From Trileptium ribeirensis (lineage: Eukaryota; Nematoda; Enoplea; Enoplida; Thoracostomopsidae): a DNA stretch of 64,000 bases. Where the stretch lies: assembly GCA_030248225.1 (NCBI GenBank), contig JASANE010003898.1, forward strand, positions 1 through 64,000. Reading direction: 5' to 3'. Below are positions 25,519 to 37,214 of this stretch, one piece after another (position 1 is the stretch's first letter; each line of letters begins with the position of its first letter). The notes beneath the pieces were generated by a model, which saw nothing but the letters and a program-made list of their open reading frames with translations, was not told the DNA's origin and did no database searches. A program made the position numbers and the translations under genes.

Positions 25519-25838
25519 TACAGTTACAATCAGAATTAAGTGCTCAAAAATCGATCGAATTTACGTTCGATTTCGATCGTTTGCGTTTAAACAAAAGACG
25601 ATTAACTTATCGAATTTCGATTGCATTAAAATAACAATAATTTAATAAAAATGTTAGTTCGCGTTTAATTTAACGGGTTTCGATTGTTTTGAAATAAAAA
25701 AATATTTTAATAAACAATTTATTGTTAGTTTGCGTTTAATTTAACGCATTTCGTTTAAGCGAAGATCGATCGATTGCGTTTTCGTTCAATTTCGTCTGCG
25801 GTCGATATTATAAGCGCTTAATTCTGATTGTAACTGTA
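25519..25838. mobile_element. MITE with Tc1/mariner-like ends, 316 bp, flanked by TA
   Basis: The left end CAGTTACAATCAGAATTAAG is repeated in reverse at the right end (CTTAATTCTGATTGTAACTG), and both ends are flanked by TA, the target duplication expected for Tc1/mariner elements. The interior is filled with CGATCGAT/GCGTTT-like inverted sequence and encodes nothing. Confidence 0.85.
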
Positions 25839-26064
25839 GCTATATACGAAAACAACCAAACTATAAACACAAACGTTTAGTTGAGATAGGAGTTATTTCA
25901 GTCACTCATTGGTAATGCTATCGCTCAGACTGTTGCAATACGCTGCTGTGGAACCGTATTCACAGTTCAACCATTTACAAATTATTATAAACACAATTCA
26001 GACTTGTTAATAAACGTCTGCGGAACATACATGACGCGACAAGAACAATTGTTGCAAACTTCGC

Positions 26065-26572
26065 CAAATGGCACTCGTGTGGAGGCACTTATATACCGAA
26101 AAGCCAAAAGGCACTCATAAACCGAAAGACCAAAAGGCACTGATAAACCGAAAGGCCAAAAAACACTCATAAACCGATAGGCCAAAAGGCACTCATAAAC
26201 CGAAAGAGCAAAAGTCACTCATAAACCGAAAGGCCAAAACGCACTCATAAACCGAAAGGCCAAAACGCACCCATAAACCGATAGGCCAAAAGGCACTCAT
26301 AAACCGAAAGACCAAAAGGCACTCATAAACCGAATGGCCAAAACACAGTCATAAACCGATAGGCCAAAACGCACTCATAAATAGAAAGGCCAAAAGGCAC
26401 TCATAAACCGAAAGGCCAAAACGCAGTCATAAACCGATAGGCCAAATGGCGCTCATAAACTGACAAGCCAAAAGGCACCCATAGACCCATAGGCCAAAAG
26501 GCACTCATATACCGAAAGGCCAAAAGGCAGTCATTAACCGAAAGTCCAAAAGGCACTCATAAACCGGCTTTC
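26065..26572. repeat. Second 26-bp minisatellite, about 18-19 copies
   Basis: The unit is close to AAACCGAAAGGCCAAAAGGC followed by ACTCAT, with starts 26 bases apart (26119 and 26145). Copies vary at a few positions. The sequence is unrelated to the 20.3-kb minisatellite although the period is the same. Confidence 0.95.
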
Positions 26573-26970
26573 CCTTAAAGACCTTCTCGCGCAACGTCCA
26601 AATCGCAAAGACTAATCTTCCGACCATCATGAGAGGTCGGTGAGTTATCGATCAAATTGTTTGTTTTCAAGTCGTAAATGTTGAGAGATTCGGAAATCTC
26701 CAAAACGGTGTTTTTACAAGTTTGAAATTAATAAATTATCGTCGCGTTCGGTTCATTAATGTTTTGATTTGGCGTTTGTAGGTCGCAATTGAAAGCGAGC
26801 ACAACATCTAAATGTAGCACACGATACTATCATCATTGAATGGCATACTCTTCTATATCCACAAATAATAGTTTACGCAAAATTTAGACGTAGCACTAGT
26901 ACAACAAACATCTGTACTACCATTAGCACCAGAGGATTGTTGGAATGTTGCAAAACGAGCAGACGTTAAC

Positions 26971-27056
26971 TACAGTTGCGGCCAGTATTAAGCGCAAAAT
27001 AAACAATCGAGATCCCAGACGATCGAAATTTGCGCTTAATACTGGCCGTAACTGTA
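26971..27056. mobile_element. 82-bp foldback MITE, TA-flanked
   Basis: CAGTTGCGGCCAGTATTAAG followed by CGCAAA is repeated inverted at the other end with one mismatch, leaving about 30 bases between. Both ends are bounded by TA. The ends resemble the 25.5-kb MITE (CAGTTAC...ATTAAG), so this is probably a short relative. Confidence 0.85.
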
Positions 27057-27345
27057 TTTTAATCACAACAGTAGCATTACAGTAAGTAGAGTATTAAAAT
27101 CATTCATTTGTAAAATTCTGTTTTAATTAAACACGCTACATCCGATGGATAAGGCGATATTCATTTCCAGAGTCCACCGTCTATCCACGCGATGAAGCAA
27201 GTCTTCTGCCATGGCACTTACAATATTTATCAGGAGCACGGCTAGCGGGCGAGGAATGGGGAGAAGGGTGGCCCGTTCCACTTTTCGGCAAAAATAGGAT
27301 TTCCGCTATGGCGCCCCATTTTTAGTTGTACTCCTATTTTTGGGT

Positions 27346-27710
27346 AGCTGGCCTGTCCACAGTGGGGGGGTGGGGGGTACCCCCCCACTTTCCAAATCCC
27401 CCATGTTCGTGAGATTTTCCCCATGTCCGTCCCCCCCCACTCGGCCGAAACCCCCCATGTTCAACTAATTCCAAAAATATTTTATGTCTTTTAAACATTA
27501 ATTACCACTATTTATAATACTAAAATATTGTTTTTTTAGCTTGAAAGTATGTTCACAGTAGTAAAAATGCATGAAAATATGGATATATTTTGTATTTTTA
27601 AGCAAAATTTATCCCCCCCCCCCACTTTGAAATTTCCCCCGAGAATGAACATGGGGGCCCTCCGAAGTCCCCCCCCCACTTTTCGGAGGGCTGTGGACAA
27701 GCCAGGGTAG
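27346..27710. mobile_element. MITE family B copy, about 355 bp
   Basis: TGGCCTGTCCACAG at the left and CTGTGGACAAGCCA at the right are near-perfect inverted ends, flanked by GGGTAGC and GGGTAGT (a probable 7-8 base target duplication, hAT-like). The interior has C-runs and the family-specific AAACATTAATTACCACTATT. There is no coding capacity. Confidence 0.8.
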
Positions 27711-27907
27711 TGTGGTTCGTATTTCATAATAATTATTATATCATCACTAGTAATATCTCTTACTTAAATGTCATATTATTTTGATATGTACGCATATTTT
27801 ACTTTAATTTATATATATATTTTTTTGATAATAATATTGTGAATATCAACAAAGTAAACTATTATATCTCGTCATGCTCACTAATCAAATGCGGTGAAGA
27901 CACTTAC

Positions 27908-28011
27908 CCGCTAACAGAGAGGTAAGGACACTGTTCGGCAAACCGGACATATACTGGAACCAGCTGCTTGCCAAGTGCCTTGATACCGGGTTCATTGCTT
28001 AAAACATGAGC
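27908..28011 (-). CDS. Rictor: Rictor exon, Rictor_V-like segment
   Basis: The acceptor is TATTTTGTTGCTACAG and the donor is AGCGG|gtaagt. The peptide AHVLSNEPGIKALGKQLVPV then YVRFAEQCPYLSVS matches the family segment A-L-G-N-I-x-S-S-x-W-G-x-x-L-L, I-P-D-I-L-x-L-A-x-Q-C, L-S-I-R-G. About 27 family residues between the 31011 exon and this one are missing although both phases are 0. The donor leaves two bases while the next exon expects one; a single extra C in the CCC run at 27907-27909 would explain this. Confidence 0.82.
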
Positions 28012-29084
28012 CTGTAGCAACAAAATAGTAAGTATTACAAATACATTCACAAATTATTTACATCCAAACGCAATCATAACAGGACTAAATCCATAAAATG
28101 AAAACAAATCATTAATTCTTACGATTGAGCGAAATTTACATCAAATTAAATGAAACAAAATTTCATCCAACATTTATTAAACAAATTTCAAATTTATAAA
28201 ATTTAGATCGATTTTCATAAACGAAAATATTTTTTAATCAACTGGGATTTCGATTTTAGGCAACGCCGTAGTAGGATCAATTTTTATCCGATCATTCTCG
28301 CAAGTGTCTCTCCCAGAAAAATCGAATATCGTTCGAAATATTGTTCCACATCTATACGCAATAATTGTTAGAGTGTGTTTTCAATTAGTTCGAGATGACT
28401 TACATTAATCTTTGATAATCAGTGTGTGACACTCACGTTGGTATGCGTAATTTTTTGCTAATGTTCGCGCATCAAAGTTTCTATACTAAATAGTTTTGGC
28501 ACGCAGACGCAGGATTAAGCCCAAAATCTGGTCCAGCAAATGTTTTCCTAAATTTTCCGATGGCGCAGGCGATACAACATTAATAATAACAACGTACCAC
28601 AGCCCAGAGTGCTGATTTGATTCGTTTTATATCAATATCCGTCGATAGCGTAACTGTGTATATCGTTTGTACAGCGGTACTCAACGTAATCTTAAATACA
28701 ACATGATTCATTACAACAGAGTGAAATTACTAGTCATTTAGCTTTTAAATCCAATGTCTTTACGTCATATATGTTAGAATGCCTTATTTATCGTATCAAA
28801 CAGCACAGATATTGCGGGACAGGTGTTATCACCTACACCAGGTTTCGCCAGTTCATTCCTCCGGCTAAATTTTGGCTTTCCGCCAGTTCCTTCTCCCCAG
28901 GTCCGCAACGTACATGCTTTAACTACGTGGCTACAAATCAGCAAATTCTTATTTGTTGCGCTAAAAATGTGCTACTTTTCAATACCAGACTAGAAGTTTA
29001 CAAATTTTTCGTTTCAAAAATAAATGAATTAGCTATAATTTCACAATGCTGGATATCCAGAATTGTATTCAGTCCTTAAATTAT
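28012..29084. other. Intron, no gene seen
   Basis: This should contain, or adjoin, the exon encoding the missing 27 or so residues between the 31011 and 27908 Rictor exons, but I could not identify it. Plus-strand frames here lack splice or family support. Confidence 0.45.
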
Positions 29085-29165
29085 CAAGGCCGAGCGGTGA
29101 AGTGGTCGGACGCGCAGGTCTCACAACCATGAGGCAGCGTGTTCGAGCCCTCCTGTCTGCATAAT
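29085..29165 (+). repeat. tRNA-derived SINE head (Leu/Ser-like)
   Basis: AGGCCGAGCGGT matches the A box of tRNA-Leu/Ser and GTGTTCGAGCCC matches the B box, about 50 bases apart. The anticodon stem does not fold cleanly and there is no proper acceptor stem, so this is more likely a SINE head than a working tRNA. Confidence 0.5.
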
Positions 29166-30094
29166 ATTTTTAGGCAATACGCTAAGGCCACGTTGCTCCA
29201 GGGTTCCCACCCGCGCCATGTGTTCAAGCTTGCTTGAAACGCAAACATAATTTCCGCGTTCAAAATGACACCCCTTCACGCCATCTGGCAGCCTGCGACT
29301 AAGCACTTCAGGTATAAGTTGGGAACCTTGAGTACCATAATTGTGACGTTCCTCGTGCTGCAGTTACAGTAATTTTGGGTACTCCAATCCAACTTGGGAA
29401 CCCCTTGTGTGATCTGGAAAAATAGAACAATAGTAATGCCTTAGCCACTGCCTCAGTTAGGATTATTTCTGTTGTCACTTTAAAATATCGTGCGGGTGCA
29501 ATTGGAGCCACGTGGCTTGCCCAAATTTATATATATATATTTATGTTTATCATGTATGTATAATTTTTTTACTACGTATGTATATTTATTTATATCTAGG
29601 TATATATTATATTATACATTATCTATTATCATCTTGTACCGCGTTAAACTCAAATAAATAACAAAGTGTTTGCAGTAAACGAGCGGACAAGATACGTCCT
29701 GAATGAATCCGCCCCAGCCGTTCACTATTCCAATAGCGATGACTCATACACGCTACGTTTGAATTTATCTCCTTTTGTGGTTGATTAATATGGATGCTAC
29801 TGCAAGCAATAAACATCCGAATTATTTATCCAAGGGCAACAATTATGGTCCAAATGTCGTGAGAAATCTCACAGCATGCCAGCTAGAGGTTTTGTAATTT
29901 AAGATCCGCGTGGGTGGTTTGGCTTTTTCAGCTCTGCGCGGCCACTAATGGTGCTGGCGTTGACGCAATCGTTGTATATGCTGATAACAGTGTGGTGGTG
30001 CTGACACCGGTGCTGTCAGCCAATGCCTATAAATTTATCCCCTTACAATTTGTTATATCGAGAACTCGTCTGTTGCTACAATTCTAAAACTACA

Positions 30095-30860
30095 GAGCAA
30101 AAAATATACTAGTAACTAACGAGATTGCACAGTGTAGTGAAGCATAGGTACACATACGCCTTTTGCATGCACAGCCAATCAGCTCTCGAAAGAAATACGT
30201 CTATATGCTATATGTGAATATCACACAATATCGGCACATGTTACAACAAAACTAACACCAGCAATAAGTTTCCCACGCCCGAAAACCCGCAAGTGCAGGC
30301 TATCACCATCCCAGACATTACAATAAAATTAGAAATTTTGGGTCGAGAAACGATAGGGGAGCCATACCGCGTATCCATGGAACCAGTAGTCGCAGAGCAA
30401 AACCAGTACCAATGAGTTTCCCATGCCTGACAAGCACCAAGTGAGACTTTTCAGGCGGCTGGGACGTCAGTACAAATTTTCGAATTTTGGGTCGAGGAAC
30501 CACGAGGGTGCCATACTTCAGACTCCATAACTGGAGCCGTAATCGTAAAACAAAAAAGACACATCAGCATTATTTATCCTTTTTCTATAAAATAAAACCA
30601 ACCAGAGAAAAAATTAGAAAGTTAAGATAAAAATAACATTGTTTCCGTGAAGGCGTAAAAACCCTGATTTTAACCTCTAACCCCGGAAGCAGACCTCAAA
30701 TCGAAAAACGCTCTGAGATGTAAACGATAAATCGACTATGAAAGTTCGAATGAGCACAAAATCATAAAAATCGGCTAAGTCGTTACCGAGTTATGGCCGA
30801 TCACACACAGAGAGACAGAATTTATAAACTTTCACCACTGTAACACACAATCTCCACTAC
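30095..30860. repeat. Dispersed repeat family C, copy 1 (about 750 bp)
   Basis: It shares a long ordered set of blocks with 46383-47060 and 60617-61310: ACTAGTAA, GAGATTGCA/GATCGCAGA, AAGTGAGACTTTTCAG-like, GAACCACGAGGGTGCCATAC, AAAACCAACCAGAGA, and the CGTTACCGAGTTATGGCC end. It looks noncoding and is probably a nonautonomous element. Confidence 0.8.
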
Positions 30861-31010
30861 GCTCTGATCAACCAGCACCCTAACAAAATCTTGACTCCTG
30901 GATTATTCGACATGATGCCGCCCAGATTGGAGTATGTTTAGTAACCGGGTGGCCGAGTAATTCCGTCGAATATTAATGCAAGTGAAAAATTAATTTGGGG
31001 TTTAGCTTAC

Positions 31011-31098
31011 ATGCTTGCAGATCATTTGAAATCCAAAATCAGTTCTACTCAAAAGACCAAACAAATGTATTGGCAGCCAACCGTCGTCCAGACGTGTT
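31011..31098 (-). CDS. Rictor: Rictor exon, start of the Rictor_V-like segment
   Basis: The acceptor is CTTTATATATTTTAG and the donor is AAGCAT|gtaagc. The peptide TRLDDGWLPIHLFGLLSRTD then FGFQMICKH matches the family pattern R-L-x-x-x-x-V-Y-L-P-I-H-L-Y-G-Q-L followed by T-G-C-x-L-L. It begins with the last base of a split codon and ends in phase 0. Minus-strand frames upstream of the acceptor are intron. Confidence 0.82.
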
Positions 31099-31801
31099 CT
31101 AAAATATATAAAGTGTAAAACTGTGACAAAAATGGCATGCACAGCTGGCATCTCTGTCAACAGAACATCGTACCCAGAAGTGGCGATACTGTCTCGGCCA
31201 AAAATAAACACAATCCATATCGAATATATTGCAATACAATCGATCGAAACGTCGTTTAATCGAAATCGATTGAAATTTCGTTTAGCCATATATTCATCCA
31301 ACGTTCCATCGTTTACAATCGACTATTTTTTATTTATTTCTGGCCGGGACTGCATTTGCATCGACGGCCCTACCAACACGAGGTAATGAAACGAAGGCAA
31401 CCATTTCCAGATTAACTGTTATTCGACATCCTCTCACTGTGGCAAGTTTTAATCGGAGGACATCAGATCCGGTCGAAGGTGGACTGGCAAATGTCGGGAT
31501 TATTGAAAATTTCCAAACCCCATCCGAAAAGTCCTCTGAACAGATCACAAAGTGTATAAGACTTAAACAAACAGGAATGACATAACCGATTCAAAAAGTA
31601 CTTGTTGTCAAATCAAAAATTATTCCTAGACATTCGTGTTTTCTTTGGAAAACGGCGACATCCACTAAAAGAGTAACAGGAGGCAACGCACAGTCTCATC
31701 CTCGTTCCGCACTTCGCAAGGCGTACTCTAAACCGCACGCGACATCAGACGACACTCTAATAGATAAAACAATGCGTGTTGTACGCGCCAGAAATGACTT
31801 T

Positions 31802-32040
31802 AGCTCGCTTGACGTTCACTCACTACTTGCTCAATGTTCGCTTCCTGCTCGCTCGACGTTCACCCACTACTCGCTCAATGTTCGCTACATGCTCGCTCGA
31901 CGTTCACCCACTACTCGCTCAATGTTCGCTACATGCTCGCTCGACGTTCACCCACTACTCGCTCAATGTTCGCTACCTGCTCGCTCAACGTTCACTCGCT
32001 AATCACTCAACGTTCACTCGCTATTAATCGTTCGACGTTC
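31802..32040. repeat. 44-bp tandem repeat, 5-6 copies
   Basis: GACGTTCAC (or AACGTTCAC) recurs at 31811, 31855, 31899, 31943 and 31987, always 44 bases apart. The unit contains TGCTCGCTCGACGTTCAC, close to the TGCTCGCTCGACGTTCGC motif of the 53.5-56.9 kb array. All plus-strand frames are open, which is a by-product. Confidence 0.93.
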
Positions 32041-32742
32041 GCTCCATATTGGCCCACTGCTCCTCCGCTTCATGATCGCTTGCTTCAGGTTCAACGTTCT
32101 GTTGCCACTCGCAATATAACAGCACTGCTAAATTATGCAAAAACATAAAACTTGTCTGAATTTAAATAAAAACTGTGTCGCTAGCTAAGCTCATTGTACC
32201 TAATTATGATTAGTTAATCCAGAATTGTTAAAATTTCCATGAACAACCAGTCGATAATAACTGTACTTTTGCACACATACGGCGGCTTCAATTATGATTA
32301 ATAGTCACCACACTGTTTAAACAACCAGAACTACTATACAGTCGCGGCTAGAAATATGTGCAACATTTCGATTTCGTTCAACTTCGATTTTAGCGCAAAT
32401 AAAAAAATTGGGATTTGTAAAATTTCGATTAAACGAAATTTTGATCGCTTTCGACCGATGCAAATTGCACTTTTTTGGTCGCCAATGTCCTTCGTCAAAA
32501 TTTAAAACAATATCATCGAACCCCCTTACAAAATCAATATACAGCATGCCACGAAAGATAATCCCTATCAGAAATGACTCTCGAGTTTCTAATTCGCCAG
32601 TTTTCCAGCGAACACCGAACAAAAACAAAATTTTTTGATTACAATGGGCACATAATGTTTGATCGAACATTATTAGTAAAAATGTCTTAACAGGTTTTCA
32701 ACGAACATCGAGCCGCATTCCAAGCAGTCTTTTCTCGCAGCT

Positions 32743-32818
32743 TTTGTACGGGCTTGGATTCGATCCCATGCGATTTCAGGTGCCTTTGAACAACATAACT
32801 ACTGAGCTACTACTCAAC
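32743..32818 (-). repeat. tRNA-like sequence (SINE head or tRNA pseudogene)
   Basis: On the minus strand TAGCTCAGTAGTTA resembles an A box and GGATCGAATCC a B box at near-normal spacing. The arms do not pair well enough for a functional tRNA call. Confidence 0.45.
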
Positions 32819-34027
32819 CAATGTTTCTGTAATATCAAACCAATTTATAGTAAAACGTATAAATCCGTACTTTGACATTGATCGCCGAAAACTTTTTGTT
32901 CGATGTCGCTGGAAATTTGAGTACGAGCTGTGAATGCATTCATCGACCAAATCGACGTACAAATCATTGTACTTCTAAAACAGCAATAGAGCAGAATAAT
33001 ATTTACGTTAACGGAACAATACAATTAGGTCAACCAGAATGGCCGGGTTTTAAACGAACATGCCCTGAAAAGAAAACGAACAAAAATAAACGCTTTCGAA
33101 ATGACCAACTTTGATGAGATTTAGAAAAGACTGATGGAGAGATGAAATTCCGAAAAAAGCAATTGCAATGTGGCTGGCACTTGGTCGCAAACACGCGATT
33201 CAATAGCGTTTTGTTCTAATAAACCAGAACTATATTTTTAATTTTAACAATTTCAAAATAGTGAGTGACCTCCTCACCCGAAGTCGAGTACTCGAAAGGT
33301 GACATTCATTTCTGACGACCACTGTGAAGTGCTTGAACCAAATTAGAACGAATTTAAATTAAATCTTATAAGAGGTCACTTACAGACATCGAACAAACAT
33401 CAAACAAGGAACCCGATTTCATACGTACTAATACAGGTGAAAATAAATTTGAAAATGACTCAAATTTAATTACATACTAAGTTTTCAAAGACTTCTCAAA
33501 ACGTCTATATTTACGATATATACTTTTGTTCACCAGTATAGCCGAAATGAACAATATACACAGCAGTAACTAACAGCACCAAGGAATAGGAGCGTCACCA
33601 TCGGGGTTTTGGGTATCGCTGCGTAACCCCCCTGGTTGATCCGCTACTCATTCTACTAGCATTCATAAGGTGCTACAACAACCGAAACGATCGAAGTACA
33701 GCTTTGGCCAACAATTACCGTACCTCTTAAGATATATTAATTGCTATTAATATTATTTTTATAGTTTCAAAAACTTGAGGTAACAGTAATAATTGTTGGG
33801 GAACACTGTACGACGGTATTATAGCGCCGCTGCACCGACATCTGTTGCGTGACGGTAACAGTCCCAGCTAAGGCTCATCCGTGGATCGTTTCATTATTAA
33901 GCAATATTGACTGAGACCACAACAGACGGGATACATAAGGACACTGCTTATTATCATCCGCAGCGAAATCGATTATTATCAAACCAAAAGTATAAAGAAA
34001 ATTACTAATTATTTATTATTAACCAAC
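32819..34027. other. Intron, missing Rictor exon expected here or just before
   Basis: Phase and family spacing require an exon between 34028 and 31098 encoding roughly 35-40 residues. No candidate with acceptor, donor, phase and similarity was found. No other gene is visible. Confidence 0.45.
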
Positions 34028-34180
34028 CTCATGCCAAAGCGTGATGAGATCATTAATCGAATCCAGAGAAGCGCCGGAGTCAGCAGTACAGTTGGAATGC
34101 AAAAAGCTTCTAAGTATAGTTCCGTAGTCGCCTAGAAATTCGAGCGCTGGGTTTAATGCGATAAAAGCTTTGCAGCATTC
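34028..34180 (-). CDS. Rictor: Rictor exon after the RasGEF_N_2-like segment
   Basis: This is 51 whole codons between CATTTTTTTCAG and CATGAG|gttggt. The peptide FIALNPALEFLGDYGTILRS corresponds to the family pattern L-I-x-M-K-P-A-L-S-H-L-G-D-K-G-x-L-L-L. The ending LITLWHE corresponds to L-E-K-W-H. The next family segment, Y-V-D-L-I-E-E onward, was not found between this exon and 31098, and the phases there do not match, so an exon is missing. Confidence 0.88.
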
Positions 34181-34336
34181 CTGAAAAAAATGAAAATTTG
34201 GTGCAGCAGATTGTTGACCAACGAAAACAGCGGTGAATCAATCCGTCTCGACGTTTTCTGTTCAGTAATAATATTTTTCTCAGTGTGTCAATATTTATAA
34301 TATATTCAGAATAAATAAGTTAAGCGTATTAACAAT

Positions 34337-34396
34337 AGCACAGTCAATCAGTGAGTTAATCAATCAATCAACCGATCCACCAGTCAATCAATTCCT
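34337..34396. repeat. CAATCA-type microsatellite
   Basis: Imperfect repeats of TCAATCA (AGTCAATCAGTGAG, AATCAATCAATCAACC, CAGTCAATCAATTCC) in a Rictor intron just upstream of the 34180 acceptor in reading direction. Confidence 0.7.
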
Positions 34397-34557
34397 CGTT
34401 TCGATTCCTTTGTCTCCAGACGGAGTGCTATCCACGTCAAGAGACTACCATGCTTTGAAAACTACTGATGCAGAGTCCTACGTTCCCAGAGGTACAGAAT
34501 AACCGATATCGTAGCACACTATTCCAATGGCGGTGTACAGTCTGTTAAAACTCTTAC

Positions 34558-34725
34558 GTTATCGTGAAGAACTTCTTCCAAAACTCGTATTGTCGCAGCG
34601 ACTACTGCCCGCGACGTATCATTGAGCTGTTCCACAAGACAGCCTGTCGCCCATTCGACAGTATTGGGAACGTGTAGGCGGATCAAAACGTAGCCCAAAT
34701 ACTCAGTTGCGTACACACGACACTT
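34558..34725 (-). CDS. Rictor: Rictor exon, RasGEF_N_2-like segment
   Basis: This is 56 whole codons between TTTTTTAATTTCAG and GATAAC|gtaaga. The peptide begins KCRVYATEYLGYVLIRLHVP, where the family has C-R-L-Y-A-T-K-H-L-R-V-L-L, and ends AAATIRVLEEVLHDN in a shifted but recognisable copy of the I-L-D-E-A helix; the central W-x-x-x-x-L-V-x-Q-L motif is present as WATGCLVEQL. It is among the best matches in the window. Confidence 0.92.
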
Positions 34726-35400
34726 CTGAAATTAAAAAAGCAATAATTACGTCTACAAAATTTATCTTACAACACGGGATATGAGAGTTGAAAGCAAAAA
34801 ACCCGCTAAGCATTATTAATGTTTTGTCTTTGCAGCACAGAGTGTGATATATTGCTAAGATTGCTCTTACAAATACGATAGATCGTCCGACAGAATTATA
34901 ATGTAACAGTTCGTAAAAAAGATGAGTAACTAAGACCGAAATTATATCAAACTTTTATAGTCGGTATTATCCTTAGGCTTCTTACATCGAGCCAGACACA
35001 CGCTAAACAAACCACAATGTCTACGCTTACCTTATGCCAAACACGGCACAAAAATATAATCCAAAGGAGCTTTCTACATCGATATAAGAGCAAAGAAATG
35101 GTAACTAGAACGAGTATAACAATCGATAAATGCGATAAAATTGGAAAGAAAAAAAATCTTCACATCTACTCGTCTAATACAGTACATTATGTGGTTCGGT
35201 AAAAGCACAGCTTAGTGCGGGTGGGAGCGGAATGGAAATCGTGGCCCCTCACCCGACTTAGGGTTAGGTTTAGTATAAACTGTTATGCTTAGGCGAAGGC
35301 GAATATACTGAATGGTATGGCATGAATTTCACTTGCAAACTTTAAAAGTTACACTGGCCACTAAGACTATTTAAACATTTTCATTAGATTAAATGCTAAC

Positions 35401-35530
35401 CTCTGACGACGACATTAGCGCTTTCTTTAATATTAAACGCGACTGGCCTTCGGGCACCGAATAATCTAGCGCCGATATCACAAGTTTAACGTAAATCTCG
35501 GCTGTGTCAATCTGAATCAAGTCGAACAGC
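35401..35530 (-). CDS. Rictor: Rictor exon, middle region
   Basis: The acceptor is GTCTGTTTTAG and the donor is TCAGAG|gttagc. The peptide LFDLIQIDTAEIYVKLVISA then LDYSVPEGQSRLILKKALMS aligns well with the Rictor segment containing K-L-x-V-S-S-L-D-Y-S and the following V-I-L-S-K-I-L. The first base completes the lysine codon opened in the previous exon, and the exon ends in phase 0. Confidence 0.9.
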
Positions 35531-37214
35531 CTAAAACAGACAATGAAAATTATATCGATACCATGGTAAGTAACAGATAGCCTTCAACTTTAAACCGTAA
35601 TTCTCAGATTGTGTTTTCCCAGAATACGTTTACAATTTCATCTGGTGACGAATGTTACATTTTATGACGCATTATTTTTAAGTTTTTATGCGATTGAAGG
35701 TTTACGATTACTTTTTGCAATCCCGTGACAGTATTCTACTACAATCATAAAATTTTCCACTATAGATAACTATCGAATACATCATAACATCGAAGCTAAA
35801 AACCAGCTAATTATTTACTCCTTCTCCCAAGTCCAAGCCAACGATTTTGAGTCATCCGCGGACACAAAAACCTAAACATGAAATCAATATTGATGCACGC
35901 CCATGGAACTAATTACACGAAAATCTAATTCCGAAAACCTACACAACAAGGTAGGTCGAGAACAGACAGAAAATTCTCCGTCCCAAGCTCAAAGTTAGGG
36001 TATAATTATAATAAATTATCCAACAGCAGAAGAAAACGGGCTATAACAACAATATTTGAAACGGAGCGAGCGGAGTTTCCACTGGGAACAGCAGTGGAAA
36101 ATCGTGAACATTTCTTTCTTTTGTATGTTTCTGTCATTCATAACTTATCTTTGCGTGGATGGATTTCGATAAATTTTTCATTCTACAGCAAAAGTGATGA
36201 GGATGTACTCTACAGATAGACGGGAACAGCTCTGACCACACCTTCGTGGCCAAAACGGCAAAAAACTGACTTTCAAGTGTTCTTTGCCAAATTCGATCAT
36301 GCGGGTAGCATTCTTTGCTAGCTCATATCTCGCGACACAGACTTCGCATCGAAAAGCTGAAACCAGAATCGAGATCAACAACTTTGCTGGCCATGACTTT
36401 TTTGTGGGCCCGAATATGGCTCGTCGACCCTTTGCCAGAATTACCACTTTTACAAATTTCGGCATGTTGTTGCGTGTCTTTTTACCTATTAGGTTATCAA
36501 GCACGATGAATAATGGTTTTGCTATTTAGAGCCCAACCTGACTATTGTACCTTTGATATGGATTCACGGTCAACGAATCCGATTTCCAAAATGTAGTTAG
36601 TTTCTATTTGCTTGGTTACTTATTGCTTTGCTTGCATGGCATCAAGAGTTGTCTATATATAGGGTTTTCGGTACGCTGAATACGTCGGTTTGGTTATCTA
36701 GAGTGCAACACGAATATTTTGTACCATTTCAGACGTTTTCAATGCTTTTAGGGTCAATGAACCCGGCTGCCATGATATAGTCTATCTTCAGTAGTTTGTT
36801 TACGTATTGCGTATATGACATGGCATCAAGACTGGTTTAGGCATGCTGAATACGATGGTTCGGCTATGTAGAGGCTAGCACGAATACGTTGTGCGTTTTC
36901 ATGCTGTTTTTGGAGTGGTTTAGGTAGGCAAGGTTTTAGAGTTTTTAATGGGTTCAGGGTCACAGAGGTTTTAGTGTAGTATATACATCAAACGCAAAGC
37001 CTGTTACAAGGTGATTTCACAAAATTATTACTTTATACGCTCGCTCCGATTCACCCTCGCTTGCGAGGTACTTATATTAGACGGTGTAAGCGATAATCAG
37101 CGGAAATTGCGAATTTTACTATGTTTATTAACGGTTCTGCGCATCATTTCCTAACGAAAACTGCATAGATAGTAAGCTTTTTCTTGAGCTATTTCATATA
37201 ACAATTTTTCTTAC
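35531..37214. other. Intron, no gene seen
   Basis: The longest frames (36178-36529) are open on both strands at the same place and lack splice or family support. No repeat family was recognised. Confidence 0.45.

Noticed and set aside
20326..26572. CRISPR-like regularly spaced repeats
   Set aside because: The units are contiguous tandem repeats without spacers, in animal intron DNA.
29085..32818. Functional tRNA genes at 29.1 and 32.75 kb
   Set aside because: A and B boxes are recognisable, but acceptor and anticodon stems do not fold; SINE heads are more likely.
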